A program made the translations under genes and the position numbers. A stretch of DNA of 64,000 bases from Thalassia testudinum (lineage: Eukaryota > Streptophyta > Magnoliopsida > Alismatales > Hydrocharitaceae): assembly GCA_037157565.1 (NCBI GenBank), contig JAZHRO010000073.1:91180001-91244000 (forward strand), in the 5' to 3' direction. Shown one piece after another: positions 24,199-36,828 of this stretch. Position 1 is the stretch's first letter. Each line of letters starts with the position of its first letter. Under the pieces are notes generated by a model. That model was not told the origin of the DNA and made no database searches. It saw nothing but the letters and a program-made list of their open reading frames with translations.

Positions 24199-25628
24199 TT
24201 TACCTAAATGCTATGTATAAAAGTAGAATCAGGGTTCAAGTAATTAGGCAAAATTCATTGATTGCTTTAGAAAATCTCATCCCTAAGACCTAATTACAAA
24301 AACTCAACAGTGCTTGGGTGCCTGCCAGAATGCAGACCATCCGAGCTCTCGCCATATTTGAGAAGATAATTTTTTTTCTTTTGTAATTTTTTTGTACTTT
24401 TGGAGTTTGAGAGTTATGGGATAACTTTTTACGGCTACCCGACCTACCCAATACTCAAAAAGGACTCTAAGTGCTAAGCATCTTGTGAAAAATAGTGAAA
24501 GACTCACTAGACGGCCGTTAAAACGGACTTCGGATTTCTATGACATTAGGTGACCTCGCCTAAAGGTTTATCTTTACGATCGGTATCTTTCTCCCTACTT
24601 TCTTTTATATGGGATCAACACAAGGGCGAACCTAGTGTATATCTCTCAGGTTTATTCTACTTCCCTGCTTCTTCCCTAACTATTTTGGGAATTATTGTGC
24701 ATTTATTTTTTTGTGAGCTGGGTTCTAGACAACCGGCCGATGAGATGTTACCACTGACAACTTGCCAGCCATACTCATGCGATGAAGTGTGGTTTTATTT
24801 GTTTTTCTTATTTTCTCCATTTTCTTTTTCTTTTTCTCTTTTTTTTTGAGTGTTTCTTATTTTTTTTTAAGTTGGTGGCTTCCCTGAACTAAGATTTACC
24901 TAAAGGCAGTACAATGAAAATGGTCTTATGGTTGGGCTGTAGACAATCGACTGATGAACTGTTACCACAGACAACTTGCCACCCATACCACCCAAGTCAG
25001 TCCATTAGCTACCCAATTTCTGTAAAAATCATCACAAAGTGAGTCAGTGCAAAAAAATGTGTGTAGATGCTTAGGCTTAAAGTCCCCCCAAATCAGAGGG
25101 CAGGTTGATAAGTCTCATACTTATCATCCTAAATTATTTACCAAATTAAAATAAATTTTAATTGGTGCGGACTCGAGACTAAATCCACACTCGAGTGGAC
25201 ACTCGGGCTAATTAAGCCTGAAGAACTGAAGAGTCTAAGTATCCAGGTCTCAAAGAATCAATTCCTAAAGTTTTCAACTCCTAATGCCTAAGTTCTCATC
25301 TCCTAATTATATTTTTTTTATTTTCATTTTTTATTTGTTATTTTTTATTATTTTTTCCTTTTTTTTTTAAATGAGAATCGAATAACAGGAAATCACTGTT
25401 ACAGCTGACAAAATGGTTATAAAATATGTCCACCCCCCATGCTTAGCTATTGCAATGTCCTCATTATGAAAAAAAAAATGAAAGCATGCAGGAGAGTAGA
25501 AGTAGAAGAATAACACCTGGTTTCTATGAGACTCACGTCAGCTTGGAACAGTCTTTACATGTGGTGAGTTTAGTGCCTTCAGCTGGGCGATGATCAACCT
25601 GCGGTTGTTATGGCAAGGTAAGAGCAAC
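24199..25628 (-). other. Element A 3' noncoding region with internal purine tract
   Basis: No coding frame. The complement of 25433-25466 reads ATAATGAGGACATTGC followed by TAAGCATGGGGGG, the internal tract. Two copies of a ~58-bp motif (24716-24775 and 24931-24988; minus strand GGCTGGCAAGTTGTC...AGCTCATCGG) are separated by a T/A-rich run. Copies of this layout occur in B and C. It ends at the GCAAC duplicated by insertion of B. Confidence 0.75.
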
Positions 25629-27380
25629 TGGTCGTGCCGTGTTTCGTGTGTTTAGAAATTGAGGTTACAAGTAACCTGTCGTCGTAGTTGGAAAACACGT
25701 TGATTGGAAAAAATTTATACCAAAACTCTAAGGGAGTCCCAGGTCGAACACAGGGAGGCAACGTTTACTTTATTGAAAATCGCGCTTCGTTTCATTTGTT
25801 TTTGGTATTTTAGGGTTTTGATATTTTTTTATATTTTTGAAATAAAGGAAATCGAGCAAACGTATCACAAGATAGAGATGAAACAAATATGATATATATG
25901 TCAATCCAATGTCAATTACAATGAACTATAAAAGCATAAAAAGAGAGGGGGGTGAGAGGAAATCTCCCGAATTGGTTGTTCGATGAGACGACGGCACCTG
26001 GCGGAAGCTCAGATAAAGGAGGTGAGGAGCAGGATGACGGAGGCGAGATGCTGGAGGACGTCGGGTTGATGAAAGCTTCGACGTGGCTCTGAAATGGAGG
26101 TGAGAAGATGGAGGTGATCTGCTACCGGGATGGAGGTGGGAGGACAGCTCCAAGGTGACTTATGAAGGGAGATGGGAAGTTGGAGGAGTATTTGGTGGGG
26201 CAGAGGTTCACTACACTAATAGGCACCTTGGGAGCTTGAGAACAAGATCTAATGGAGCATTGGTAGGCTTGTTGGAGCTTGGGAGTAGGTAGGAGTAGAG
26301 TAGGTAGAGATGGCTTGGAAGGGAGGGGGTGAAGGTCCATTTATAGTGGTGGAGAAGAGCCTAAAAATGGATGAAGGACCTCTAGTGACCTCCAGACCAT
26401 CATTGGAAACGTTGCTGTAGATAGCTCACCTCCACCCACGGCCATAGCTGGCTCTGCTAGCTTGCAATGAAACAACGACAGCTGTAAGAGTCGCTGTAGG
26501 TCAGTCCAGTTGTCGCTGAAAGCTGGTGCCAACCGTCCTTGTGCCTGCGCCGCCTGCCCCGCTCATCACGTGCACTAACCGCATGCGCCCAGTTGTGCGC
26601 ACGTGTGCTGTGCGCTGGCGTGCACTCTTGCAATGCGCTGACCCGCACGTACGCGTGCGCTGCCGTTGCACTTCGCCCCAAGTGTCCGCCCAATTGCGAA
26701 TTGGAGGGGCAGAGGGGGAATCGAACCCGCGCCCCTCCTTTGCAAACCACTTCGTCAACCAGTGCGCCGCGTCGCCCTTTGAGTCGCAAGGAAGAAATCG
26801 GTGCAGACGCTTCCCAACCATTGGATCTTGATCTAATGGCTAGGATGAACGGCGTAGATGATGAGGGAGAGTGGGCAGTGGCTGCTGGTCGGGTTTGGGT
26901 GGCCTGGATGGCACCACGTGGCGCCATCTAGGCTATCCATCTTCTTCTTCTTGTAGAGGGTGCCACGGTGCTCAAATTGAGATGATTCCTACATTGTCGG
27001 ACTGCGATCGTCACTTCGGATCCATCCGTACAGTCGGATTTTCCATCCAAAACCCATACGGCTGTCGCATTGCCCCCTGGCCGTTGATCTTCCTCAGGCT
27101 TAATTTGATGCTACGGGACTCCGATCTGGATGATTTCAGAGGCGTTAATCTCCGATCGTTGTCCCAATCAGATCCGTATGGTCTGATCATCCATTCGAGG
27201 CCCTGAGATAAATCTTCTTTTCTCCTGACCATAAAAAGGTCCTAATTAAGCTAAAATATAAATAACTTCTCTAAATGGGGAATGATGTGTGCTATGCGAT
27301 ATTTATATCATGATATGCAGTGCTAAGCCTAGGAACTATCACAAATAAGTATTTTACGATGAATTTATACGTGTTTATCA
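25629..27380 (-). repeat. Element B 3' LTR
   Basis: The LTR is 1752 bp, against 1742 bp for its partner. On the minus strand it starts TGATAAACACGTATAAATTC and ends CACGACCA. A TATA-like box (TATAAATGG) is the complement of about 26335-26343. The tRNA-like segment lies at 26703-26778. Frames such as 26539-26931 run across LTR control sequence and are not genes. Confidence 0.92.
26703..26778 (-). other. tRNA-like segment in B 3' LTR
   Basis: Minus strand: GGGCGACGCGGCGCACTGG start with an A-box-like stretch, a TTGCAAA loop (anticodon-position GCA), a GGTTCGATTCC B-box, and a GCCCCT end that can pair with the GGGC start. Confidence 0.7.
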
Positions 27381-27417
27381 TACCCCCATGCTTATCTTTT
27401 GCAAGTCCCTAGTAAAA
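27381..27417 (-). promoter_or_regulatory. 3' polypurine tract with hairpin (element B)
   Basis: Minus strand: TTTTACTAG-GGA-CTTGCAAAA (two mismatches), then GATAAGCATGGGGGTA, directly abutting the LTR. Confidence 0.8.
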
Positions 27418-28774
27418 TTAAACTACATGCTTTGTATAAAATCAAAATTAGGATTAGATCGCTTAGCCTAAGTCATTTACTAACAATAGAAAATTTCAAC
27501 TAAGGTTCTAAACTACGAAAACTCAACAGTACCCCGGTGTTTGCCAGAATGCAGGCCGCCCAAGTTCTCACCTTATTTGAAAAGGGAAGAAATATATATT
27601 TTTTATTTTTCTTCTTTTCTAATTTTTTGTACCTTTGGAGTTTGAGAGTTTTGGGGTAACTTTTTACGGCTACCCGACCCGCCCAAGACTCGAAGAGGAC
27701 TCTAAGTGCTAACCATCTTTGTGAAAAAGTGATAGACTCAGAAAACAGCCGTTACGACGAACTTTGGGTTTCTACGATCCTAGGTGGCCTTGCCTAAAGG
27801 TTTATCTTTACGATCGGTAGCTTTCTCCCTACTTCTTTTATTTATGGGGTCAACACAAGGGTGAGTCCAGTGTATATCTCGGTTTATTCTACTTTCCCGC
27901 TTCTTCCCTATGTGTTTTGGGAATTATTGTGCATTTATTTTTTGTGAGCTAGGTTCTGGACAACTGACCGATGAGCAGTTAACACTGACAACTTGCTAGC
28001 CATACTCGTACGGTGAAGTGTGGTTTTATTTGTTTTTTTTTCTCCTTTTCTTTTTCTTTTTTTTTCTTTCCTTTTTTTTTTTTTTAAGTAGGTGGCTTCC
28101 CTAACCTAACATTTACCTAAAGGCAGTACAACGAAAATGGTCTTGTAGTTGGGCTCTAGAAAATAGGCCGATGAGCTGTTACCACCGACAACTTGCCAGC
28201 CATACCACCTAAGTCTGTCCATTAGCTACCCAATTTCCGTAAAAACCGTCGGAAAGTGAGTCAGAGCAAAATAATGCGTGTAGATGCTTAGGCTTAAAGT
28301 CTCCCCAAATCAGAGGGCGGGTTGATAAGTCGCATACTTATCATCCCAAATTATTTACCAAATTAAAATAAATTTTAATTGGCAAGGACTCGAGACTAAA
28401 TCCACATTCGAGTGGACACCCGGGCTAATTAAGCCCGAAGACGTGAAGAGTATAAGTGTTGAGGTCCTCTCGTATCATTTCCTAAAGTTAATAACTTCTA
28501 AATGCCTAAGTTCTCTTTTCCTAATTTCTTTCTTTTTTTTATTTTTTTTCAAATTTTCAATTTTGTTTTATTTTACAAGAAACTAAAAGAAATTCTACGG
28601 AGTTAACATAATGATTTCAGGAATTGATTATCCACCCCCCCCATGCCTAAATGATGCAATGTCCTCATTGTAAAAATAAACACATGAAAAAAGCAGAGTA
28701 AACAGAACATCACCTGAGTGTCGTGGAAATCCGGTCAGCTCCATAGGGAGAAGAGTGTATACACACGTGCTAAG
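27418..28774 (-). other. Element B 3' noncoding region with internal purine tract
   Basis: No coding frame. Two copies of the ~58-bp motif seen in A and C lie at 27945-28005 and 28148-28206, with a T-rich run (28025-28085) between them. The complement of 28634-28670 reads CAATGAGGACATTGC, then TTAGGCATGGGGGG. It ends at the CTAAG where D inserted. Confidence 0.75.
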
Positions 28775-30614
28775 TGATTAGCCCATAGTTGTGGGCTATT
28801 TAAGTATTTAATTGCCTAGACATTAGGTTAATTCTAACATTTATTTAGCATAAATTAGGATGATAATAGATTAATTCATATTTCTAATTCAATTTCATAT
28901 TTCATGCATCTTATTCATATTTAAATGCATTTAGAATTAACTTAGAATTGCATTAGTTAACTAATTAGGTACATTGCATGCATTAATTTAGGTTAACATA
29001 AAAGTTAAGGGTTTGTATATAAATAACCATAATATTTTATCATTATTTTTTATTCTTCTTCTACGTGCAACGGCTGCAGCTGCCGAAGTGAAGAACCCAT
29101 TCAAGGAGGAGCGGATGTGTTGGATTTTGTCGAGCAGCTGTTTTCAAAAGAGAGGAGGAGGCAGCTGAGCTCACTAGGCCTCCACCAACGACCAACCACT
29201 GTGCAGAGAGATCTTCTCTCTTTCATTCCATACTGCCAGCCTCAACCGTGGCGGCGAGTCTCCATCACCGTGGGCGTGTGGTGTCACAGGACACACCGCC
29301 ATCCGGAGCTCGTCCGCATTACCTTGAGCACCTTAGCGTGCATCTCCCTCACCGTCATCATCAACAACCACCACCGTAGCCACTGTACAATCACCCTCTC
29401 AGTTAGTTAAGACGTCCGGGAAATTTCTCGAATGTCTGAAGTCCACCCCCACTCCAGCAGCAACCACCGTCCGCCTACTTCACCTCCAGCACCTGAACCG
29501 CAACCTCACCTGCTCACTCCCGCACGCCTCCAGCCGCACGCAAGAACCTGCCACTTCCTCCCGCTCTCACCGCCTACACACCCACGCCAACAAAGCACGC
29601 AACTGCCTGCACGCCTGCAGCAGAGCCGCACCAGCTGCAGCATCTGCCCGCACGCCTGTAGCAGGGCTGCACCCACTCACTCTTGCATCCACTCCAGGCC
29701 GTGCACGCCCTCCTCCCACGCCTGCAGCACCCGCTCTCTCCGCCAACAGAGAGCACACCCACGCCTGCAGCACCCGTACTTTACGAACAACAGAGCACGC
29801 ACCCGTGCCCTCCAGCCTTCGCGACCACCTGTCCGTGCACACCCACACCTCCAGCCAGCACGCAGCAGTAGAGCAGGTAGAACCACCAACAGGCCGCGCG
29901 CACTCCCGCACCCGCCTGCAACGCACGCTCACAGCCAACAGTAGTTGCAGCACCGGCTGCAGCCACCTTTGCCGGACCTCCGCCCGGCCGACTCCGACCA
30001 CAGCTCGACATGCGGCTGCCACCATTGCAACGGCCTCACTTCATCCACCTGCCTATGCAAGCCTCTCCTCGATTGAACCTCTCTCCCGATCGTGAGGAGG
30101 AGAGAGGTAAATGCCTTGTTAATGTGTTAATTAGTTATTACATTTCATGCCATTGCCAGGAAAAGAATTTTTGTTTACGAATATTTTATTATGGTAAAAT
30201 TTGCAACTTTATACTCAAGTTCTTTTACAATTCCATAGCTTTTGTAATTAACATTGTTTGACATTGATTTTGGAATTTAAATGTGCACAAATTTTCTTTA
30301 ATACATGTCAATGGGAAATTGCATAAAATCATCACATGTTTATTGAATATTTCAATGAGGAAAAATTGCACATCAACCCTTATGTTTTCAAGATATTGTG
30401 CATCTTCTTTCTGTCGCATTTCATGTCAGATTTAACTACGGATTTCTAACGAGACTGAACGAATATGAAATAATAGAGAGATTATTGCCTCATTGCCTCC
30501 CTGTGGATACGACCCACTCTTCTGCAAGTGGTTATTTCTTTTTAAATATTGATTAGTCGATTTTTCCAGCACATAAAACTGCAAACGACTTTAAAGCGAA
30601 CAATCGACTCGTCA
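28775..30614 (+). repeat. Element D 5' LTR
   Basis: The LTR is 1840 bp. Near its start TAGCCCA...TGGGCTA forms a 7-bp stem. A TATA box (TATATAAATA) lies at 29016-29025. The GC-rich block 29430-29960 is built of degenerate CACGCCTGCAGCA units. The U5 motif CTCCCTGTGGATACGACCC lies near 30498. It ends ...CTCGTCA. The Pro/Arg/His-rich frames on both strands here are artefacts of this composition. Confidence 0.95.
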
Positions 30615-30616
30615 AA

Positions 30617-30634
30617 TGGCGCCGTTGCTAGGGA
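30617..30634 (+). promoter_or_regulatory. Primer-binding site, tRNA-Asp type (element D)
   Basis: TGGCGCCGTTGCTAGGGA lies two bases after the LTR and matches the 3' end of plant tRNA-Asp(GTC) except for two positions. Confidence 0.88.
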
Positions 30635-32095
30635 GGCAACAGATGCAATAATTTCACCTAATTTTATTTTTATTATTTGTTAATTGCACAGTGATTTGAC
30701 CATTTATTATTTTCTTTTCTGTGCAAGAAAATTTGTGCAAGAATCAGCCACTGTGAGAGGCAACCCTTGACGTCGCTAGAGGAGAATTGGATGAGCTATT
30801 TTGGAAAGGAGGAGAAGGACGAGGACACGACAGACATCATTGTCTATTTAGTCGCTAGTTTGATTAGAATACAATTAAGACTTTAGATTTAATTTTTCAT
30901 TGCATTTGGTTTGAAGCCCTTGTTCTGGGGTATATTTTGAGGGATTTGTTCCCCAATTTTGTTTTGGGCCCGTGTTGGGTAATTTTTGGGAGCCTGTTCC
31001 CTTTTCTTTTGATTTAGGTTTTTAGTTTATTGATTACTTTTATTTGCTTGTGCGTAAGTAGTTTAAAAATAAATAAATAAATAAAATAAAATAAAATAAA
31101 AAAATGAGCTTCCTGCTAGAAGCTGCCTGCCCTAGGACGAACCATTTAGGTCTGTATGAGCAACCTCTAGATTTATTTCTCTGCATTGTGTGCATTCTTG
31201 CATTGTTGATTGCTGGAATCAAGGTACGCATTTTCTTACTTTGCATCCTATTCTTGATCACGCATTGCAATAGGACTTAATGCGAAGACCACCTAATCTG
31301 TACTGAATAAATCTAACAAGTGGTCACATTTTCTGGAAAAAGGACTAATTAAAGGAGGGACATTTTAAAAACCAAGGATTTGATTTTCAAACTTGGCTTG
31401 CGATTCAAAATTCAAAATCTTTTGTGGTGTATGCACACTTATTTCACTTGCACCACGGCACGCTTCTAGACACTCCTTAGGTTTGGAAATACTAGGACAA
31501 GAGCCCTCCTATCGTTGGATTTTGAAGTGTTCGGAACTTGAGATCAAAGGTTTTGTAAATCCAAAGAGGGGGATACCCTGTCACGGATTTTTGCGGGTAG
31601 TTGAGAAGCACCGCGAAAGCACAGCTTCAAAGGAAGGCTTAGGCCTACTTTCATCCCTCTATCTTCCGTCTTTCGATTTACTTGACCATTTGAGATTTAG
31701 GGAAGAACACCTAAGCTCTAACTAGGTCTTCTTAGGCGAGCCGTAGGTCGAAAATAGGTGCATAAATTGATTGAACAAATTGTATTGTCACCTGCAATCT
31801 GACTTAAAATCAAAAGCCTAAATTGGGAAAGACCTAAAAGGTCCTTTTTGAATTGTGTTTTGCTTGGGGAATTCTGATTGAGGTGCGAGTTAGAATGGAC
31901 CACATTGATTTTCATCCTTTCACATCTTGCCCACACCCTCACCCCCACTCTGCATCCTTCGATCCCGGACACCGAGATGGTCCATCCGTTGATTGACATA
32001 ATGACAATCATTGGGATCCATTTTACTCCTATTATAGGAGTATTGGCCTGGTTAAAACCCAAATCAGTGAGCAGAACCTAGGGGCGGGATTTGGT
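30635..32095 (+). other. Element D leader
   Basis: This is untranslated leader with no conserved protein. It contains a polythymidine/adenine-rich stretch and an (AAAT/AAAAT)n run at about 31064-31102. A 110-codon frame at 31393-31725 has no recognisable family and is treated as chance. Confidence 0.5.
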
Positions 32096-33850
32096 TTGCC
32101 CAATATCCCACACACCATAGAAATACCCAACCCACCCTCCCTGAAAAATTATTATGGTTGGATAGACACTCCTAGGTACTATAAGCCTAAGCCTGACTTT
32201 TCTCAAGATAGAAATGACCTCTCCTCTTTAAAGATGGAAATACAGAAAATGCAAAACGAAATGATCGAAATTGTTAGGAGAATCATCGAGAGCAGGCCAA
32301 CAAGAAAGAGACGAAATTAGCCACCCAATCTACCCCATTGAGGATGACGTACACCCCTCTACAATAGATGCATCTCCCATGGGAGAGCTACAATTTAAGT
32401 TAAAGGGAAATTCCGAGGAGAATAGCTACTTTTCGAGGATCAATTTTGAAACCTCCCAATTAGATGACACTTCCTTGAGAGATCCACACCTTAGGTGGGA
32501 GGAAAATACACATGAAAGTAGCTATGCATTGGATGAAGAAAGGTGGCAACTCGAGGAAGATGATGATAAGGTTGAGTATCAACCTGAATTATATTGGAGT
32601 CAAAAGAAGGGAATGATGGTACCATTGGAAGACCTCGACCCAGATGATAGTATTTTCGTGACATTTGATGAAGTGGGTCAAAGTCATGTCGTTAATCCTA
32701 CCCTCCCTTCTGATCACAATATGGAACTCAAACCCACCCTTAGGGAACCTAACCCTCAAGAAATTGACCTATCTGAGGAGATGTTACCAGTGTAAACCAT
32801 TTACCTCAGATATAGCACCCTAGGGGATCTGCTGAGATATTAAATGATTCTAGACCTCGGGTACATGATGAATTGTGTGATGAGGAGAAAGACGAATTAT
32901 ATGAGGAATCTACATTCAAGATTTGGAGTGACACTAAGGGTGATTATGTCTTATTTGAAGAGTTAGCCCCTGAGGATGTCACAAATTTGACCAAATTAGG
33001 TTTCCTTAGCACACCCATTGATGATATTTCTCCTCATGATGAAATGAAGGAAAATTTGGAAGCAATTTCTAAGATTTATGTGGATTCACATATAGACTCT
33101 GGGGAAGATTTGAGTAAAGAATAAAAACCCGGGGATGACATTGATAGGATAATCCCTAGATCTGTTGCTTCCAACCTGCCTTCATTCATTTCGAAGTCAC
33201 CCTCTGATTCACTTATATCTAAAAGCAAAATTGTGACTCCTGATGAAGGGCGGGAAGATACATGTGATGGTGCAAGGAATGCTAGGGATGAAATTGAGGA
33301 TTTAGAAAGAGTGTTACGGATGGACACCGAGCTGATTAAACCCAACCTAGATCTTATGGCCATCCCGCAACCTCGTAACTTGGACACCCTAGAAAATCCT
33401 TGCCTTAGAGAATTGCTCACTTTTGTTTTGACCAGGGGGCTTAATAGACTAATATTTCCCGTAATGGAGTATCGGGTATGGATTGATGACTTCTTTAGTC
33501 AGTCCATTACCCTGGGGGTTTATCTCTGCACCATTCCTTCCCCATTCTTTTTGGAGGATCCATCTTATCCTCCCCCTACCCCTTTGGAGGTTGTTATACC
33601 TGTTTATCCTTTAGAACTTCTTCTGGTGACCTGGGAAGATTTCATTCCCATTTTTGTTGGGCGAGCATTTGCTATCGAGATTCATCATCAGCTCACTAAC
33701 ATCCTAGGTTACCTATTTTCTAGGCCAACATTGCTTTGCTTATTTTTAGTGCCTATTTCTATAATTCTTGAACCTGATTTACAGGTTCTTTGGCTATTCA
33801 GCCCAGCTCTGACCCAGGTAATATCCTTCTATGCAATGAGGACATTGTAG
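32096..33850 (+). pseudogene. Element D acidic ORF, unknown function (nearly intact)
   Basis: I do not recognise the family. The reading starts MPNIPHTIEIPNPPS, then a Tyr-rich patch (NYYGWIDTPRYYK) and a short coiled-coil-like helix (LKMEIQKMQNEMIEIVRRI). It changes frame near 32290 into a long acidic region to 32795, changes back before 32873, and passes one stop (33122) to end at 33850. Two acidic segments share a motif: WSQKKGMMVPLEDLDPDD near 32592-32645 and WSDTKGDYVLFEELAPED near 32921-32974. The last ~140 codons turn hydrophobic and end in the internal purine-tract module. It sits where gag-pol would be. Few breaks over about 580 codons suggest it was protein-coding recently. Confidence 0.6.
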
Positions 33851-33868
33851 ATTTTAGGCATCGGGGGG
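33834..33868 (+). promoter_or_regulatory. Internal polypurine tract module (element D)
   Basis: CAATGAGGACATTG at 33834-33847 overlaps the end of the ORF and is followed by TTTTAGGCATCGGGGGG. Confidence 0.65.
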
Positions 33869-34976
33869 TGTACTTGGGGATATACATAGCATAGTGCATT
33901 CATTCATTACATACATTTGCATTATAGAAAAAAAAGGGAGTTTTAAGCTTAACTGGCTAGATCTTGCAGTCTTAAGCAAATCAGAACTCTAGGGTAGACT
34001 AAGTTCATTCTAGGGTCAAACTTTAAAAGGTAAATGAGCTACTAGCTTTAGACCTTTAGGGTCCTTTGTGGACTTAAAAACTTAAGTAGGAGTTATGTTG
34101 CGGACCATTCCTCAAGAGGTTGAGGAAGGGAAGCTAGGGTTTGAGTTAAAAGGTGGGGTAGTACCTGGAGTCTTATTCTACCTTTTGGTTTACGGGTCCT
34201 TGTAACCGAAGCATCCAAATTTCACACACTTGGTCTGGTAATTAACTTACTTTCTGTCTTTCTGAAAAGAGATTTGGTTCTCTTAGTTTTGACTTAAGAG
34301 AGGCTTGAAAACACATTTTGATTGGAAGAGTTCCCGCCGCAAGGAGGTGGAGTATATACTCACCTTAAGGATGCAATGATAACATATTACCTCCTCGGCG
34401 CTTGTCTCTTAGGATATCCATCCTACTGGGGGCATGTAAGCGCATTGTGCGGTTCAGGTACCATGGGCGGCCCTATCTCTAAGTGTCGATTGCCATAGGC
34501 CTGAATTCACTTAAGAAATCCATGGGCGATACTATCTCGAAGTGTCGATTGCCAGGAGTTCTTGGGGTTGTTGTGGGCGGTGCTATCTCGAAGCATTGAA
34601 AGCCAAGCACCATTCAAGGTATGGTAATGGGGACAATGAATCCGACACAGATCGTGTTGATAGCTGATCTAAGGTTAGACTTAGAAGAATTAAAAAAACA
34701 AAAAAATATATATAAATATATAAAATAAAAAATTTCCTTTAACTCAAATAGCTCAGACCAATGCATAGGCACGGATCCTTTAATCTCAGGGATCAATAAA
34801 CTTTAGGGTAGAGTCAGAAATCAAGGAAACTTGTGCCTGCAACTCGTCTTTAGATGGCCTAGTTTGTAACTTAGCAACTACTTAGGAACCTTGGGTTTAG
34901 AGTCTGAAATTAATATGCTTCTGAAGGAAGACTAAGTCAGTTAACTAGTCTACTTGGAGTGCTAGGTTTCGCTTAA
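33869..34976 (+). other. Element D 3' noncoding region with three motif copies
   Basis: No coding frame. A ~34-bp motif of the type ATGGGCGG-N-CTATCTCGAAGTGTCGATTGCCA occurs at 34462-34495, 34521-34554 and 34571-34605. The preceding stretch (CTCCTCGGCGCTTGTCTC near 34391) is also found in F near 54704. D and F therefore share a 3' region. Confidence 0.7.
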
Positions 34977-35015
34977 TTTTGCTAGGGACTAGCAAAATCA
35001 AGGCATGGGGGTATT
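34977..35015 (+). promoter_or_regulatory. 3' polypurine tract with perfect hairpin (element D)
   Basis: TTTTGCTAG (34977-34985), loop GGA, CTAGCAAAA (34989-34997), then TCAAGGCATGGGGGTATT and the LTR start TGATTAG. Confidence 0.9.
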
Positions 35016-36828
35016 TGATTAGCCCATAGTTGTGGGCTATTTAAGCATTTAAGCGCCTAGACATTAGGTTAATTCTAACATTTATTTAGCATAAATTAGG
35101 ATGTAAATTGATTAATTCATATTTCTAATTCAATTACATAATTCATGCATCTTATTCATATTTAAATTCATTTAGAATTAACTTAGAATTGCATTAGTTA
35201 ACTAATTAGGTACATTGCATGCATTAATTTAGGTTAACATAAAAGTTGAGGGTTTGTATATAAATAACCATAATATTTTATCATTATTTTTTATTCTTCT
35301 TCTACGTGCAATGGCTACAGCTGCCGCAATGAAGAACCCATTCAAGGAGGAGCGGATGTGTTGGATCTGGTCGGGCAGTTGTTTTCAAAAGAGAGGAGGA
35401 GGCAGTCGAGCTCACTAGGCCTCCACCAACGACCCACCACTGTGTAGAGAGATCTTCTCTCTTTCATTCCATACCGCCGGCCTCAACCGTGGCGGCGAGT
35501 CTCCACCACCGTGGGCGTGTGGTGTGACAAGCCACACCGCCATCCGGAGCTCGTCCGCATTACCGTGAGCACCTTAGCATGCATCTCCCTCGCCGTCGTC
35601 ACCAACAACCACCACCGCAGCTACTGTACAATCACCCTCTCAGTCAGTTAAGACATCCGGGAAATTTCCCGGACGTCTGAAGTCCACCCCCACTCCAGCA
35701 GCAACCACCGTCCGCCTACTTCACCTCCAGTACCTGAACCGCAACCTCACCTGCTCACTCCCGCACGCCTTCAGCCGCACGCAAGAACCCACCACTTCCT
35801 CCCGCTCTTACCACCTGCACACCCACGCCAACAGAGTGTGCAACTACACGCATGCCTGCAGCAGAGCCGCACCAGCTACAGCATCCGCCCACACGCCTGC
35901 AGCAGGGCCGCACTCGCTCACTCCCGCATCCACTCCAGGCCGCGCACGCCCTCCACCCGCTCTCACCATCAACAGAGCGCACACCCACGCCTGCAGCACC
36001 CGCACTTCTCCAACAACAGAGCGCGCACCTGCGCCCTCCAGCCTTCGCGACCACCCGTCTTTGCGCACCCACGCCTCTAGCCAGCACGCAGCAGCAGAGC
36101 AGGCAGAACCACCAACAGGCTGCGGGCGCTCCCGCACTCGCCTGCAACGCACGCTCACTGCCAACAGCAGCTGCAGCCACCCTCGCCGGAGCTCCGCCCG
36201 GTCGACTCCGACCACTGCTCGATGTGCGGCTGCCACCATCGCGACGGCCTTGCTTCATCCACCCGCCTATGCAAACCTCTACTCGATTGAACCTCTCTCC
36301 CGATCGCGAGGAGGAGAGAAGTAAAATTCTATGTTAATGGGTTAATTAGTTATTACATTTCATGCCATTGCCAGGAAAAGAATTTTTGTTTATGAATATT
36401 TTATTGTGGTAAAATTTGCAACTTTATACTCAAGTTCTTTTATAATGCATAGCTTTTGTAATTAACATTGTTTGACATTGATTTTGGAATTTAAATGTGC
36501 ACAAATTTTCTTTAAAACATGTCAATGGAAAATTGCATAAAATCATCACATGTTTATTAAATATTTCAGTGAGGAAAAATTGCACATCTACCCTTATGTT
36601 TTCAAGATATTGTGTATCTTCTTTCCGTCGCATTTCATGTCAGATTTAACTACGAATTTCTCACAAGACTGATTGAATACGAAATAATAGAGAGATTATT
36701 GCCTCATTGCCTCCCTGTGGATACGACCCACTCTTTTACGAGTGGTTATTTCTTTTTAAATATTGATTAGTCGATTTTTCCACCACATAAAACTGCAAAT
36801 GACTTTAAAGCGAACAATCAACTCGTCA
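35016..36828 (+). repeat. Element D 3' LTR
   Basis: The LTR is 1813 bp and an obvious copy of 28775-30614 with scattered substitutions and small gaps in the GC-rich repeat block (35700-36180). A TATA box TATATAAATA lies at 35257-35266. It ends ...CTCGTCA. Confidence 0.95.

Larger units (their letters stand above)
28775..36828 (+). mobile_element. Element D, pol-less LTR element
   Basis: Complete, 8054 bp, flanked by perfect CTAAG duplications (28770-28774 and 36829-36833). 5' LTR 28775-30614, primer site 30617, leader, near-continuous acidic ORF 32096-33850, internal purine tract 33834, 3' tract 34977, 3' LTR 35016-36828. No gag, protease, RT or integrase is visible. It is nested in B between the ORF end and the internal purine tract. 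Confidence 0.95.

Noticed and set aside
26456..26931. Overlapping 100-150-codon frames in the LTRs of A, B and C (also 23502-23815, 40766-41233, 48581-49326, 56434-57085, 62350-63069)
   Set aside because: They run across LTR control sequence including the tRNA-like segment, on both strands, and shift between copies of the same LTR.
33440..33850. Env-like transmembrane protein in element D
   Set aside because: The tail is hydrophobic, but there is no signal peptide, no surface/transmembrane layout, and it precedes rather than follows the internal purine tract.
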